NCBI RefSeq assembly: GCF_019420015.1
Contig: NZ_JAHZIA010000051.1
Location: forward strand, 974 to 14,108
DNA length: 13,135 nt
Reading direction: 5' to 3'
DNA from: Anaerofustis sp.
GTDB lineage: Bacteria; Bacillota; Clostridia; Eubacteriales; Anaerofustaceae
Positions within the stretch are counted from its first letter, which is position 1. The number at the start of each line of letters is the position of its first letter. A program made the translations under genes and the position numbers. Positions 13,110 to 13,135 of the stretch are shown here, in pieces. The notes under the pieces were generated by a model. It was not told the DNA's origin. It searched no databases and saw only the letters and a list, made by a program, of their open reading frames with translations.

Positions 13110-13135
13110 GTATTAATATAAGAATATTTAATCTA

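Overview
The window looks like chromosomal DNA of a low-GC Gram-positive anaerobe of the Clostridia/Tissierellia type. The grounds are the AT-rich intergenic DNA, strong AGGAGG-type ribosome binding sites, AGA-rich arginine codons, and the conserved Firmicutes order alaS – ireB (yrzL) – ruvX (yrrK) – yrzB, followed by an RNase J gene and a YlbF-family gene. The exact genus cannot be fixed from the sequence alone.

Layout, left to right. (1) Up to base 960, on the minus strand, lies the N-terminal 320 codons of a family-2 glycosyltransferase with a TPR-like tail, running off the window. (2) About 1136-1472 is a decayed plus-strand coding remnant, followed by a YjaB-like GNAT acetyltransferase with a very regular terminator. 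(3) A promoter at 2264-2292 starts a tightly packed plus-strand run: Xaa-Pro aminopeptidase, a Na+/H+ antiporter-type membrane protein and alanyl-tRNA synthetase. (4) A second promoter at 7418-7446 starts ireB. A hairpin separates ireB from ruvX, and ruvX, yrzB (DUF1292), RNase J and ylbF follow almost without gaps. This part joins translation (AlaRS), 16S rRNA maturation (RuvX/YqgF), mRNA decay (RNase J and a YlbF-family factor) and Ser/Thr-kinase signalling (IreB). (5) A small acidic protein of unknown function is encoded on the minus strand, tail to tail with ylbF, and shares its bidirectional terminator. (6) About 970 bases without a gene (11160-12126) separate this gene from the divergent TrmH/SpoU-type rRNA methyltransferase gene.

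The most unusual part is region 6. It holds twelve copies of an AT-rich palindromic element, and two more lie after the methyltransferase terminator at the right end. The elements come in two sizes, 26 bp and 41/42 bp. Both are built from a 16-bp module close to AATAGGKTADYTATAG closed by a 10-bp reverse-complement end; the long form has one extra module in the middle. Neighbouring elements are mostly separated by 13-16 bp, which gives a start-to-start period near 41 bp for the short form. Several long elements are perfect or near-perfect inverted repeats whose arms differ from element to element but change together on both sides. Part of the array is a diverged duplication of about 190 bp. 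I do not recognise this repeat family. It may be a mobile or self-propagating palindrome, a multi-site protein-binding array, or a string of RNA hairpins.

No tRNA, rRNA, CRISPR array, prophage or transposase gene was seen.
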